A stretch of 64,000 bases of DNA from Oscillospiraceae bacterium. GTDB lineage: Bacteria; Bacillota; Clostridia; Oscillospirales; Ruminococcaceae. The position numbers and the translations under genes were made by a program. The stretch covers positions 62,001 to 126,000 of the forward strand of contig JAKSPJ010000003.1 of the NCBI GenBank assembly GCA_024404915.1. Direction: 5' to 3'. Positions 55,073-63,554 of this stretch are shown here, piece after piece; positions within the stretch are counted from its first letter, which is position 1; every line of letters begins with the position of its first letter. The notes beneath the pieces are model-generated. The model searched no databases. It was not told the origin of the DNA and worked only from the letters and a program-made list of their open reading frames with translations.

Positions 55073-56953
55073 ATGGGCTTAGTAATCCAATATATCTGGG
55101 TAAAAAATTATAGGTGCTTAAAGAACTATGAAGTGAACTTCACTAATCGTGTCAAATTTCACTATAATGAAGAACTACATCAGATTGAATGTTTGGAAAC
55201 AAATCCGAATTATATTGAGGGCTTCCATAGTAAACAAATAGATTTTACATGTGTCGTTGGGCGAAATGGAGCTGGAAAGACAACACTTTTAAGGTTAATC
55301 AAAGACATTTTTACTAGGAGATATGGAAGGTTTCCGGAAAACTGCATCGCTATCTCTTTCGATGGGACCAAGTATTATGCTGATTATCTCTTCAGCGAAG
55401 AAGAATTGAGACTGGATTCAACATATAACAATCTCGAGATTAGTAACATCAAAGAATATCATGCTGCTGAAAGAATGCGATGCATATATTATTCCGCTCA
55501 TTTTGAGCAATTTCAGTATAGACAACCATGGGGCAATGATGATCTATCAACATCAAAGCTATTATATAAAATAAAAGATTACAATGAGGAATCTGGACAT
55601 GATCGTGTAGTTTTGTTCTTTCAAGAGGAATTTAGCAAACAGATCACATTTATCCATGATTATGGCGAAAAAGTTAAACTATTTTCTTTAAATTATCCTC
55701 CGTATGTAACAGCAAGTTTCTTGTTTGAAGAGCAGTATTTTAAAGAATGGTGCAGCAAAAACTGGGAGAATAAGTTTGATACTGTTGATTTGAACGACAT
55801 GATAATGCGGTTTCTGACGATCCATGTTAATAGTCATATAGACGCGTTTAAAGAGCATTGTGCAAAGGCATTGTTCCTGAATGCCATTTATCGCATTGGA
55901 CATACAGTTTATAATTATAAACAAGACAAAGAATTGTTATATTATATGATGAAATGTAGACAAAAAAACATTTTTCAGAGTGTACTTTCTTTTTTTACGG
56001 ATAAGGATTTTTGGGATAATCCTCAAAATATAATGATGCTGCCATATCGGGATAAATATATACGCTTTCTTGAATATATTGATAGCCTATCTAATGAGAT
56101 GGCTAAGATACATCCGCTATATCCTACTCCAACTCATTCTGATCCATTTTTCATAATTCCGACAAAGATTTCATCTGTTGAGGATGAAGACTTGCCTAAG
56201 GACAGTATCCCTCATGATATTCAGCAATTTTTTAGTGAATACAAGGAAGTCGCAGATTTTCATGATTTCTTATATTTTTCATGGGGATTATCTTCCGGAG
56301 AGCAATCAATCTTGAATATTATGGCTAGGCTTTACAGTAAATGCACTCGATCTGAAGAAAATGGCCCACATTATTTGTTTGACACAGATCAAGGAGAAAA
56401 ATCCGAAGATGATGCCATTTTATTATTGGATGAAATTGATGATTATTTGCATCCGAAATGGCAAAGTCAACTAATAAAATCGCTCATTAAATTTATAGAA
56501 AGCGTATATAGCACCACTCATGTTCACATTATTCTGACAACACACTCTCCAATCATGCTTTCAGATGTGCCCAAACAGAATACCATCCTTGTTGGGGGAG
56601 AACAATCGCAATTTGATGAAACGTTTGCTGCAAATATTTATTCCCTATACAATCGATCTTTTTTTCTTGATGAAGGCTGTGTTGGCTCGTTTGCAGCTCA
56701 GGTTATTCAGGATTTGACAAAAAAGATTGAAGACTACAAACCAGAAGATGATAAATGGATAGAAGAACGCTTGACCATAATAGGTGACAAATTCATGCGT
56801 TCATTTCTCACAAGGGAATATCTTAAGCAGAAAAGAAAGTATAATTTTTCTGAACAATCTATGACCGAATTGGAATTGATTCAGCGTGTTCATCAGTTAG
56901 AGAAGGAAAATCAGAGACTATCTGAAGAAAATGCAAATCTTAAAGGCACTTGA
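55073..56953 (+). CDS. Septu-like AAA/ABC-type ATPase (PtuA-like)
   Basis: About 626 residues; ATGs at 55064, 55067 and 55073 follow AAGGAGG (55056-55062), and 55073 has the best spacing. VVGRNGAGKTTLLRLI is Walker A, WGLSSGEQSILNIMARL the ABC signature, ILLLDEIDDYLHPKW Walker B and LTTHSPIMLSD the switch His. This is the overcoming-lysogenization-like ATPase core without a TOPRIM domain. The end is a heptad-patterned coiled coil (LIQRVHQLEKENQRLSEENA). With the HNH gene 14 bases downstream it fits Septu-type defence. The region is AT-rich compared with the host genes. Confidence 0.85.
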   Translation: MGLVIQYIWVKNYRCLKNYEVNFTNRVKFHYNEELHQIECLETNPNYIEGFHSKQIDFTCVVGRNGAGKTTLLRLIKDIFTRRYGRFPENCIAISFDGTKYYADYLFSEEELRLDSTYNNLEISNIKEYHAAERMRCIYYSAHFEQFQYRQPWGNDDLSTSKLLYKIKDYNEESGHDRVVLFFQEEFSKQITFIHDYGEKVKLFSLNYPPYVTASFLFEEQYFKEWCSKNWENKFDTVDLNDMIMRFLTIHVNSHIDAFKEHCAKALFLNAIYRIGHTVYNYKQDKELLYYMMKCRQKNIFQSVLSFFTDKDFWDNPQNIMMLPYRDKYIRFLEYIDSLSNEMAKIHPLYPTPTHSDPFFIIPTKISSVEDEDLPKDSIPHDIQQFFSEYKEVADFHDFLYFSWGLSSGEQSILNIMARLYSKCTRSEENGPHYLFDTDQGEKSEDDAILLLDEIDDYLHPKWQSQLIKSLIKFIESVYSTTHVHIILTTHSPIMLSDVPKQNTILVGGEQSQFDETFAANIYSLYNRSFFLDEGCVGSFAAQVIQDLTKKIEDYKPEDDKWIEERLTIIGDKFMRSFLTREYLKQKRKYNFSEQSMTELELIQRVHQLEKENQRLSEENANLKGT

Positions 56954-56967
56954 ACGGAGATCGAAGA

Positions 56968-58266
56968 ATGAATCAGCTTAAATGGCCGTTTGGCTTTGCA
57001 GGAGTGCTTTCTGCTGATAATAGCGGTGCTGCAGCAGAGTGGGCAGATGAATACGCTAAGAAGATGATAGCTAAAATCCAAAACGCCTATCTGCAAATAG
57101 AAAAAGATGCGCAGTTAAAGCCAACGGACTTAAAGAAAAAGGGAACATTGGAAATAGCTCGTTATTTTTTAGAACTAACAAATCTAATTCAACCTAAGCA
57201 ACCTACAGTAAAATGGGACGATGAACGATTAATAATCCTTCTGCGCGGCACTCGAAAAGAAGTAGAACAGTCAAAACTTTATGATCCGTATATTCAGCTT
57301 ATGGCAAAGATAGATGGTGCTATAACTCAATGTGCGGAAGAAATGAAAAATCATCATTTATCTTCTGTAACGGGGACTTCTGATCTAATTCAGCATCTTT
57401 CGAAGAAGCAGGGGTGCGGAGACCTGATTTTACTCATTCAGTTCAATTCGCATTATGTAGATGAATACTTCGATAATCATAAAATAAATAACAACAGCCT
57501 TCATTTTAAAAATGCACTGAAGAAAACATATCAGGAACCTTTGAAAATGATTTTCGATTACGAGGATTGGATTAAGCCTTACCGCTCAACTATCTTGGAG
57601 CATATTTCAGTGGTAAAGTGCCCATATTGTGATCGAAACTATATTGCAAATGCACACGACGAAGATGGTGGGATTTCAACAACAGCCGATCTGGATCATT
57701 ACCATATTAAATCCTTATTTCCAATGTTTGCACTGTCTTTGTTTAATCTGATTCCTGCCTGCAATACCTGTAATTCCAAATTCAAAGGGGCAAAACAAAC
57801 ACGTACAACATACCCTTATGAAATTGGATTTCAGAATCATGCACAGTTTTATACAGAAGCGTCTCTTCTCGAAAAAATAAAACTTATGCAAGGCAGAACT
57901 GATGCTAATTTTATGATTAAATTGAAAACTGCTGATGGTGTCAGCCAAGAGAAACAACGTATGATCCAGGGAGATTGTGATGTATTTCAACTGGAGAGAG
58001 TATACGCACTTCATAAGAATCTGGTCAGAGATCTGTATTGGAGAAGCATTATCTACTATTCAAACGATTATATCGCTGCAGCAAAGAAATTATTAAATGA
58101 CAATCAGATTGACAAAGATTTGTATTGGTTCCTTTACGGTTATGATGAGAGCGATGACGGACAAGATCATGAGAACACACTTTCAAAACTAAGAAGAGAT
58201 ATTATTCAGGAAATCGAGGAACTGTATACTGAAATGGATATTCAACTAGGTGACGAAAAAGAATAA
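56968..58266 (+). CDS. HNH endonuclease (PtuB-like) partner of the ATPase
   Basis: 432 residues. Start at ATG 56968 (ACGGAGA 7 bases upstream); a TTG at 56950 is less likely. The HNH core is KCPYCDRNYIA (Cys218, Cys221), DLDHYHIKSLFP (catalytic Asp-His), LIPACNTCNSKFKG (second Cys pair and the Asn). About 200 residues of helical sequence precede it and 150 follow, so it is longer than the classical PtuB. Proteins of this make-up, next to an ATPase, are Septu effectors that degrade nucleic acid on infection. Confidence 0.82.
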   Translation: MNQLKWPFGFAGVLSADNSGAAAEWADEYAKKMIAKIQNAYLQIEKDAQLKPTDLKKKGTLEIARYFLELTNLIQPKQPTVKWDDERLIILLRGTRKEVEQSKLYDPYIQLMAKIDGAITQCAEEMKNHHLSSVTGTSDLIQHLSKKQGCGDLILLIQFNSHYVDEYFDNHKINNNSLHFKNALKKTYQEPLKMIFDYEDWIKPYRSTILEHISVVKCPYCDRNYIANAHDEDGGISTTADLDHYHIKSLFPMFALSLFNLIPACNTCNSKFKGAKQTRTTYPYEIGFQNHAQFYTEASLLEKIKLMQGRTDANFMIKLKTADGVSQEKQRMIQGDCDVFQLERVYALHKNLVRDLYWRSIIYYSNDYIAAAKKLLNDNQIDKDLYWFLYGYDESDDGQDHENTLSKLRRDIIQEIEELYTEMDIQLGDEKE

Positions 58267-58306
58267 ATAAACGTAAGAGCAACATATAAGACATATCCGG
58301 TTAAAT

Positions 58307-58337
58307 AATCAGGCTCACCTTCACGGTGAGCCTGATT
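58307..58337. terminator. Strong hairpin after the HNH gene
   Basis: Perfect 13-bp stem AATCAGGCTCACC / GGTGAGCCTGATT, loop TTCAC, no T-run on the plus strand. Likely a terminator or barrier between neighbouring transcripts. Confidence 0.6.
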
Positions 58338-58453
58338 GACTATCAGTACGCTGATGTAATAAGCAAACCTAAAAGACTTGGCACATAAAACTAAAATTCA
58401 TTTCAATGAATCAAGTTTACGGAGCATCCAGTATTTGATAATCTATATAATCC

Positions 58454-58612
58454 TCAAAAATCAAGGACCTTAAACAAATGATAATTAAATTCCATAGCAA
58501 AGTTTGTGCCTTTCCAATTCTCCAGTTTATCACAGGACACTTCAATTTTCGCTACAGTACCGGGAGTCAGCTGGCCTTTGCTGATCCGTTCAATATATGT
58601 TTCTTCTTTCCA
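58454..58612 (-). pseudogene. C-terminal remnant of an unidentified gene
   Basis: On the minus strand the frame reads WKEETYIERISKGQLTPG and continues to NYHLFKVLDF, then a stop. It looks like real protein but is closed upstream by an in-frame TAA and has no start or ribosome site. Probably the tail of a gene lost during island turnover. The rest of the gap 58338-58640 holds nothing else recognised. Confidence 0.35.
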
Positions 58613-58640
58613 TTAGCCAATATGTATACTACTGGTTTAC

Positions 58641-58670
58641 TTGACATTTCTATACTAAACGTGATATAAT
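58641..58670 (+). promoter_or_regulatory. Promoter of the leader ORF / XRE / RNA ligase unit
   Basis: TTGACA (58641-58646), 18-base spacer, TATAAT (58665-58670). Confidence 0.82.
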
Positions 58671-58723
58671 GATTCACTGAGGGGGATCTCCCCATATTTC
58701 TAACAAATGAAAGGGTGAAAACA

Positions 58724-58879
58724 ATGTACGCGATCATGAACAAGCGCAAAGCAATGTCCACAGACATTTGGAATTCTGATAATCAGATGTCAAGCTATAA
58801 TCTTCAGTCGGAAGAGAATAGCTCGATTGTGCTGTGCACAAGACATCAGAATGCTTGTTCAGTTGCCCTGACAGGGTGA
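58724..58879 (+). CDS. 51-residue protein or leader peptide, unknown
   Basis: ATG 58724 has AAAGGGTG 7 bases upstream and lies 54 bases downstream of a good promoter. Product: MYAIMNKRKAMSTDIWNSD at the start, VLCTRHQNACSVALTG at the end, with no similarity recognised. A structured RNA with a terminator-like hairpin lies 33 bases after the stop and before an XRE gene. It may therefore be a leader peptide or a small toxin-like product rather than an enzyme. Confidence 0.5.
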   Translation: MYAIMNKRKAMSTDIWNSDNQMSSYNLQSEENSSIVLCTRHQNACSVALTG

Positions 58880-58911
58880 GCAGAGATCGTGTTGCATTGT
58901 AAGCCGCCGTC

Positions 58912-58982
58912 TTCTGATAGAACAAAGCCGTCTGTGTGCAGTATGAAAACGCATACAGACGGTTCTTTTTATTCTATCAGAA
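58912..58982 (+). ncRNA. Nested leader structure with terminator-like core before the XRE/RNA ligase genes
   Basis: Outer stem TTCTGATAGAA (58912-58922) pairs perfectly with TTCTATCAGAA (58972-58982). Inside it, CCGTCTGTGTGC (58928-58939) pairs with GCATACAGACGG (58951-58962; one G-T pair), followed by TTCTTTTT. The outer stem ends at the Shine-Dalgarno AAAGGTGG (58981-58988). Two states are thus possible: termination at the inner hairpin, or a closed outer stem touching the ribosome site. Confidence 0.65.
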
Positions 58983-58996
58983 AGGTGGTTTTTCTT

Positions 58997-59233
58997 ATGC
59001 TTACAGCAACTCCGACGATCGATGCGATCGCAACAGGCGCGAACATCAGAGCTTTGATCAAAAACAAAGGGCTCAAAGTGACTGATGTACAAGCGATATT
59101 CGGATTCCGCACACCGCAGGCGATCTTCAAATGGATGAGAGGAGACGCTTTGCCGTCCATCGACAACATTGTCATACTGGCACATATACTTGATGTGACC
59201 ATTGATAAGATCATTATTACCAATATACCATAG
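58997..59233 (+). CDS. Small XRE-family regulator
   Basis: 78 residues. Start at ATG 58997 (AAAGGTGG 8 bases upstream). One HTH domain: GANIRALIKNKGLKVTDVQAIFG, FRTPQAIFKWMRG as recognition helix, LPSIDNIVILAHIL and VTIDKIII. It ends 14 bases before the RNA ligase start. Probably regulates this unit. Confidence 0.85.
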   Translation: MLTATPTIDAIATGANIRALIKNKGLKVTDVQAIFGFRTPQAIFKWMRGDALPSIDNIVILAHILDVTIDKIIITNIP

Positions 59234-59247
59234 AGGAGATGATAACC

Positions 59248-60294
59248 ATGAGCAGAAAACTGGCGAGTATACAAAGAATATGGAAGATCGAGCCGATCGA
59301 GGACGCTGACAGAATCGAATTGGCATATGTCCTTGGCTGGCAGTGTGTCGTAAATAAGGGACAGTTCAAGCCGATGGACTTAGCTGTCTATTTTGAGATC
59401 GACAGCTTTCTTCCGATACGCCCGGAGTATGAATTCATGCGGGCATCCAGCTACAAGAACACGGACATCATGGGCGAGGGATTTCGTCTGAAAACGCAGA
59501 AATTCCGCGGGCAGGTATCGCAGGGATTGCTGCTGCCGATCAGTTTATTCCCTGAAATACCGGCTGATGCAGAGCTTGGAGCAGACGTCACAGAGATCCT
59601 TCAGGTTCGCAAATGGGAGGTAGAGGAGCGTGCAACATCGGGCGGTACCGTGATCGGTGATCTTCCGAGAAGCATTCCGCATACGGATGAAACAAGAGTA
59701 CAGGCCGCTCCCGAACTCCTCAAAGAGTTTGCTGGACTGCAATACTACATCAGTACCAAAATGGACGGCAGTTCCCACTCTGTCAGTATCGACGAAAACG
59801 GCATTCATGTGACAGGCCATAACTATGAATACAAGGACGACGGCAGCAGTGATTTCTATAAGCTGGCCAACGAGCGTGGTTATGCGGATAAAATCAAGGC
59901 TTTCGCAGAAAAAGAAGGCTTGAAAGAGTTTACCGTACAAGGAGAATTCTGCGCGCCCGGTATCCAGCAGAACCGTCTGAAGCTCAAAAGACCGGAGTGG
60001 TATGTTTTCACGATCATGGAGAACGGCAGGCGTGTCGGACTTGACAGAATGCTTGCAATCTGCAAGGAACTGGAGTTCACCGCAGTTCCGATCGAAGAAG
60101 TGGATACCGATCTGCCTGCAAAATATCCGACCGTAGAGGCATTGCTTGTACGTGCAGACGGAAATTATCCGAACGGCGGTAAAAAGGAAGGTATCGTGAT
60201 ACGTCCGACGGAACCTGTATACAGCAGCAGCATCGGCGCTGAATTAAGTATGAAGGTCGTGAGCAACAAGTATCTGCTGAAAAACGACAATTGA
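59248..60294 (+). CDS. RNA ligase, DRB0094-type
   Basis: 348 residues. Start at ATG 59248 (GAGGAG at 59233-59238). Motif I is TKMDGSS with Lys171 as the expected AMP-accepting residue. VQGEFCAPGIQQNRL fits motif IIIa, EGIVIRP motif IV and LSMKVVSNKYL motif V. The N-terminal OB-like domain (KLASIQRIWKIEPIEDADRIE, GWQCVVNKGQFK) is diagnostic of the Deinococcus DRB0094 (Rnl5-type) branch, which seals nicks with a 3'-OH RNA end. Such ligases occur in phages and defence islands. Here it may repair tRNA or other RNA broken during conflict. Confidence 0.9.
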   Translation: MSRKLASIQRIWKIEPIEDADRIELAYVLGWQCVVNKGQFKPMDLAVYFEIDSFLPIRPEYEFMRASSYKNTDIMGEGFRLKTQKFRGQVSQGLLLPISLFPEIPADAELGADVTEILQVRKWEVEERATSGGTVIGDLPRSIPHTDETRVQAAPELLKEFAGLQYYISTKMDGSSHSVSIDENGIHVTGHNYEYKDDGSSDFYKLANERGYADKIKAFAEKEGLKEFTVQGEFCAPGIQQNRLKLKRPEWYVFTIMENGRRVGLDRMLAICKELEFTAVPIEEVDTDLPAKYPTVEALLVRADGNYPNGGKKEGIVIRPTEPVYSSSIGAELSMKVVSNKYLLKNDN

Positions 60295-60386
60295 GTATAT
60301 TTACAGTCTTTCCCGGTTTAAAAGAAATGCGACATTTATGAATTTCAAAAGCGATTTTCATTAGATTCGCGGCTTTCAGATACAAA

Positions 60387-60423
60387 TAAGGCTCTCAGAA
60401 CGAATCTGAGAGCCTTATTTTGT
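60387..60423. terminator. Terminator between RNA ligase and the convergent HipA-like gene
   Basis: AAGGCTCTCAGA (60389-60400) / TCTGAGAGCCTT (60406-60417), then ATTTTG; the A-rich 5' side suits both directions. Confidence 0.85.
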
Positions 60424-60451
60424 ATACGATAAGAAAATAGCGGGCTATCCG

Positions 60452-61915
60452 TTAATACTGGTTCATGTTTGTGAACAGACCGAACAGCTTGTCATACAGC
60501 TCGTAGACCGCAGGTGCGGCATCTTGCAGCGCGTCCGGCGTCACGGCTTGCAGCCGATCATCGGCAATCAGAATCTTACGTTTCAGAAAATCGACGGTCA
60601 GTTCATATCCGTTCATTTCAAAGATATACTGCACTGTGTCCGATGAAACGCAGTCGCTCTTGAAGACATTGCTGCCAAGCTCCATCTGATCGACCGCATC
60701 GGCAAAGATGTGGAACCGCTTGACCGCTGCCCGGACTTCGCCCTGATACTGTTCATCGTCAGCGGCATTCTGCGAAAAGAACACATCCTTTGTACGGAGC
60801 GTTTCGCTTGAAAGCAGCGCCTGTGCCTGCCTGCGGATGATGCCTTCCATTGCCTTGACGCGCTCCGGCGTAAAAACATCATCGCCGCGGAATGCAAACG
60901 AAAAATCACAGATTGTTTTGACACGGTCGTGCAGCGCATCGTTCATCGCCATTTGTCCGATACGGGTAAAATCATCGCCGAGAACCGGCGCATACTCAAA
61001 CAGTTTGTCGCCAATGTTGTCAAAGTCTTTCATGGAGACATACGGCAGCATGGAGAGATTCAGGTCGAAGATCGGCGCCATGCCGGTGATCTCCAGCGTG
61101 TCATTATCAAACAGCACACCGTAATTGCCCGCGTGTCTGTCCTGATTGAAACAAAGAGAATCGACTACAAGCATTTCCCGGAACGCCTGCGACGCACCGA
61201 TGCGGTCAAAGAAATCGAACACATCCTGCAAGCTCTTGGCTTTCATCAGCTTTGAGAACGAGGCATAGCCGTGCTGCTCGTTTGTGAACAAGTTGCACTT
61301 GGACGCGAGCTTTTCATGCAGCAGCACCGTGCAGTAGGGCACATAATTGTCCGGGCTAATGACGGCAGCAATCTCCGATGCCAACATTTCACAGTATGGT
61401 TCTAAGCCCGGTCCGAGGTCGTTGCCGCGTTTATAGATAAAGATATCTGAGCCAAAGCTGCCGCGCTGTTTTTCCTTGCGGAAGCATTTTCGGAAGGAGC
61501 CCTCACAGGAAAGCTCCGGGGATGTTGACGAGAAGTCACCGGCATACAGACCGACACCTTCAAATGCCAGACGGGAGATCGTATCGGTGAACGGATTGCG
61601 GTACAGCGAGATCTGCTCCCATGTCAGGTTTTCAAGGTCAGACTTGATCCAAAATGTATCGTTGATCGTAGCGGCATGCGTCGCTCTGATAAAGCCTTCA
61701 TTGTCATCACAGCCCATTTCCCGCATCAGCTTCCGCAGGTGCGCGTTGTGCTTGGACGACTTCCGGCTGTTCAGCCATGCGTTGATGTCCTCAAAGCCAA
61801 ACGGCAGCTTCCCTATCCGTTCAGCCTCACGGAACAGCACTTCATCTGAAAATTCGGCGGCAGGCTGCTTTTCAAACGCTGCAACGACCGTATTCTTGTT
61901 CATTAAAAAGTACAT
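60452..61915 (-). CDS. HipA-like kinase-fold protein
   Basis: 487 residues. Start at 61915 because GGGAGGTC lies just upstream on the minus strand. NQDRHAGNYGVL matches the catalytic loop of HipA kinases (D-x-x-x-x-N arrangement) and MAPIFDLNLSM the metal-binding DFD-like motif. NDTFWIKSD and NPFTDTISRLAF are typical of clostridial HipA-domain proteins. HipA toxins phosphorylate a tRNA synthetase or other target. No HipB-like HTH gene lies next to it, so whether it is a toxin, or a self-contained sensor, is open. Confidence 0.82.
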   Translation of the reverse strand: MYFLMNKNTVVAAFEKQPAAEFSDEVLFREAERIGKLPFGFEDINAWLNSRKSSKHNAHLRKLMREMGCDDNEGFIRATHAATINDTFWIKSDLENLTWEQISLYRNPFTDTISRLAFEGVGLYAGDFSSTSPELSCEGSFRKCFRKEKQRGSFGSDIFIYKRGNDLGPGLEPYCEMLASEIAAVISPDNYVPYCTVLLHEKLASKCNLFTNEQHGYASFSKLMKAKSLQDVFDFFDRIGASQAFREMLVVDSLCFNQDRHAGNYGVLFDNDTLEITGMAPIFDLNLSMLPYVSMKDFDNIGDKLFEYAPVLGDDFTRIGQMAMNDALHDRVKTICDFSFAFRGDDVFTPERVKAMEGIIRRQAQALLSSETLRTKDVFFSQNAADDEQYQGEVRAAVKRFHIFADAVDQMELGSNVFKSDCVSSDTVQYIFEMNGYELTVDFLKRKILIADDRLQAVTPDALQDAAPAVYELYDKLFGLFTNMNQY

Positions 61916-61952
61916 AGCCTGACCTCCCTTCGCTTTTGCTGTGATTTTCCTT

Positions 61953-61981
61953 ATTATATCATACTTTTTCAAAGATAGCAA
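61953..61981 (-). promoter_or_regulatory. Promoter of the HipA-like gene
   Basis: Minus strand: TTGCTA (61981-61976), 17-base spacer, TATAAT (61958-61953). Confidence 0.72.
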
Positions 61982-62051
61982 GTGGAAAAGCCTATCGGCA
62001 TCAAAGAAAGAGGCAATTCAGTCCTTCTCGCAGCCTTGCACCAGACAAATT

Positions 62052-62753
62052 TCACCGTTCTGTTTCGTCTATCAGTACTTCCACATCATGCATCAGGAAA
62101 TGCATACGGTCGATTCGCTTGTTGATGTGCCAATGCCCAAGATACCACGCCTTGTAGTCCAGCATTTCTTCAATTGTATCCAGCCATTGTTCTGTGCTGT
62201 TGTCCACAGTGGACTGATCAATTCCGGGCAGGAAGCATTCCATCGGGATATACTTGAACGGGCAAGTATGCGAGAAAACGACATCAACAGGATGTGCTTT
62301 GACCTGCTGTTCGACATATTCTTTGATCGTGGGTGTCGGCTGCTCATCCGGCCACCAGTTATAGCCCATCCGCAGCCGGTAGAATTTATCGACGCTGTAG
62401 GCGCCGCCGATTACGATACACTGCTTGCCCTCAAGGTCAAAAATGTCGCCGTCAACAGGGAAAAGGATATTCGGAAAATCCTCCTCATACAGCACACGGC
62501 CGCCATGCCACTGCTTTTCCTGATAGGAGCAGATATTCTGCGGTCTGTTCTCATGATTACCGTGAATGCAAAAGAACGTGACATTCATCTCGTTCATTTC
62601 CTGTTTCAAAAGACGGTCGCGCATTTTTCCCGTATAATTGACACCTACATCACCGAGCAGAACGATCACATCGTCGGGCTTTGGCTGATGCCGTACATAC
62701 AAATCATAAACCGGTTCTATTGAACCGTGAATGTCACCTGTAATGAATACCAT
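62052..62753 (-). CDS. Calcineurin-like metallophosphoesterase
   Basis: 233 residues. Start at 62753, where MVFITGDIHG begins the first metal motif; GAAGGTGC lies upstream. LLGDVGVNY, IHGNHENRP, FSHTCP and LGHWHIN complete the five-motif metallophosphoesterase set. No membrane segment. Such enzymes act on phosphoproteins, nucleotides or RNA ends; the target cannot be told. It has its own promoter and lies between a HipA-like kinase and DarT, so reversal of a phosphate mark is an attractive but unproven role. Confidence 0.9.
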   Translation of the reverse strand: MVFITGDIHGSIEPVYDLYVRHQPKPDDVIVLLGDVGVNYTGKMRDRLLKQEMNEMNVTFFCIHGNHENRPQNICSYQEKQWHGGRVLYEEDFPNILFPVDGDIFDLEGKQCIVIGGAYSVDKFYRLRMGYNWWPDEQPTPTIKEYVEQQVKAHPVDVVFSHTCPFKYIPMECFLPGIDQSTVDNSTEQWLDTIEEMLDYKAWYLGHWHINKRIDRMHFLMHDVEVLIDETER

Positions 62754-62784
62754 ATCTGCACCTTCTTCATTCTGTACTGCTACT

Positions 62785-62813
62785 ATTATACCATGTTTTA
62801 TGCGAAACTGCAA
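62785..62813 (-). promoter_or_regulatory. Promoter of the metallophosphoesterase gene
   Basis: Minus strand: TTGCAG (62813-62808), 17-base spacer, TATAAT (62790-62785). Confidence 0.8.
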
Positions 62814-62863
62814 TCAAATTCGACGTGTTAAGGTGCCTCATAAAAAGATAGAGCGATTCATGA

Positions 62864-62893
62864 TTGACTTTTCACCGGATTATATGATATAAT
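62864..62893 (+). promoter_or_regulatory. Promoter of darTG
   Basis: TTGACT (62864-62869), 18-base spacer, TATAAT (62888-62893). Confidence 0.78.
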
Positions 62894-62934
62894 ATAGTAG
62901 ATAATAACGATCTGGTTTTGCCGGAGGTGTCCCG

Positions 62935-63549
62935 ATGAAACCCTCAGAACTATTTAAAGAATACGCTAGAAAACGCGGTCTGTACAACATCATGCCTATT
63001 TCCAACATTCGCTCTGTATTAGAGCATGGGATTCTCTCCAACAAGTTGGCCAATAGAATCCTGCATCAATCCGTTGCAATGGCAGAAGTTCAGGAGAGAA
63101 GGGACAACATCGAGATTCCTAACGGCCGGAAGCTGCACCGCTATGCCAATTTATACTTCGATGCACGAAACCCTATGATGTATTTGCGAAAGGCAGAGGA
63201 TATCTGTGTATTGAACATAATGCCGGAAATATTGGATTTCGAAGGTGTTGTAATATCAGATTGCAATGCTGCCAGCCGGTATGCTCGCTTTTATGAAGCC
63301 TCAGAAGCATTTACACACTTAGATTATGACTTGATTTATGCGCGTGACTGGCGCGATGATGACCTGTTTAAATATCAAAAGAAAAAATCAGTAAAATGTG
63401 CTGAAGCATTGATACCTGAACGAATCGCACCGGAGTTTATCTCATCGGCAGCTGTAAAAACAGCAGCAGACAAAAAAAGATTGTGTGAATTGGGATTCAC
63501 TGGCCAGATATTTATTGTTCCAGATTTATTCTTCCAGAAAGGAGGGTGA
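62935..63549 (+). CDS. darT: DarT, DNA ADP-ribosyltransferase toxin
   Basis: DarT uses NAD+ to ADP-ribosylate bases in single-stranded DNA, blocking replication, and protects against phage as DarTG. 204 residues. YNIMPISNIRSVLEHGILS is the NAD-binding start, LYFDARNPMMYLR the conserved substrate region, and KCAEALIPERI carries the likely catalytic Glu. GGAGGTG precedes the ATG. A macro-domain gene follows after 5 bases, the standard antitoxin arrangement. Confidence 0.92.
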   Translation: MKPSELFKEYARKRGLYNIMPISNIRSVLEHGILSNKLANRILHQSVAMAEVQERRDNIEIPNGRKLHRYANLYFDARNPMMYLRKAEDICVLNIMPEILDFEGVVISDCNAASRYARFYEASEAFTHLDYDLIYARDWRDDDLFKYQKKKSVKCAEALIPERIAPEFISSAAVKTAADKKRLCELGFTGQIFIVPDLFFQKGG

Positions 63550-63554
63550 GCCGG

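Noticed and set aside
58912..58982. Nested inverted repeats as a retron msr-msd RNA serving the Septu-like genes
   Set aside because: No reverse transcriptase gene is present in the window, and the repeat pair is too short and lies next to an RNA ligase unit instead.
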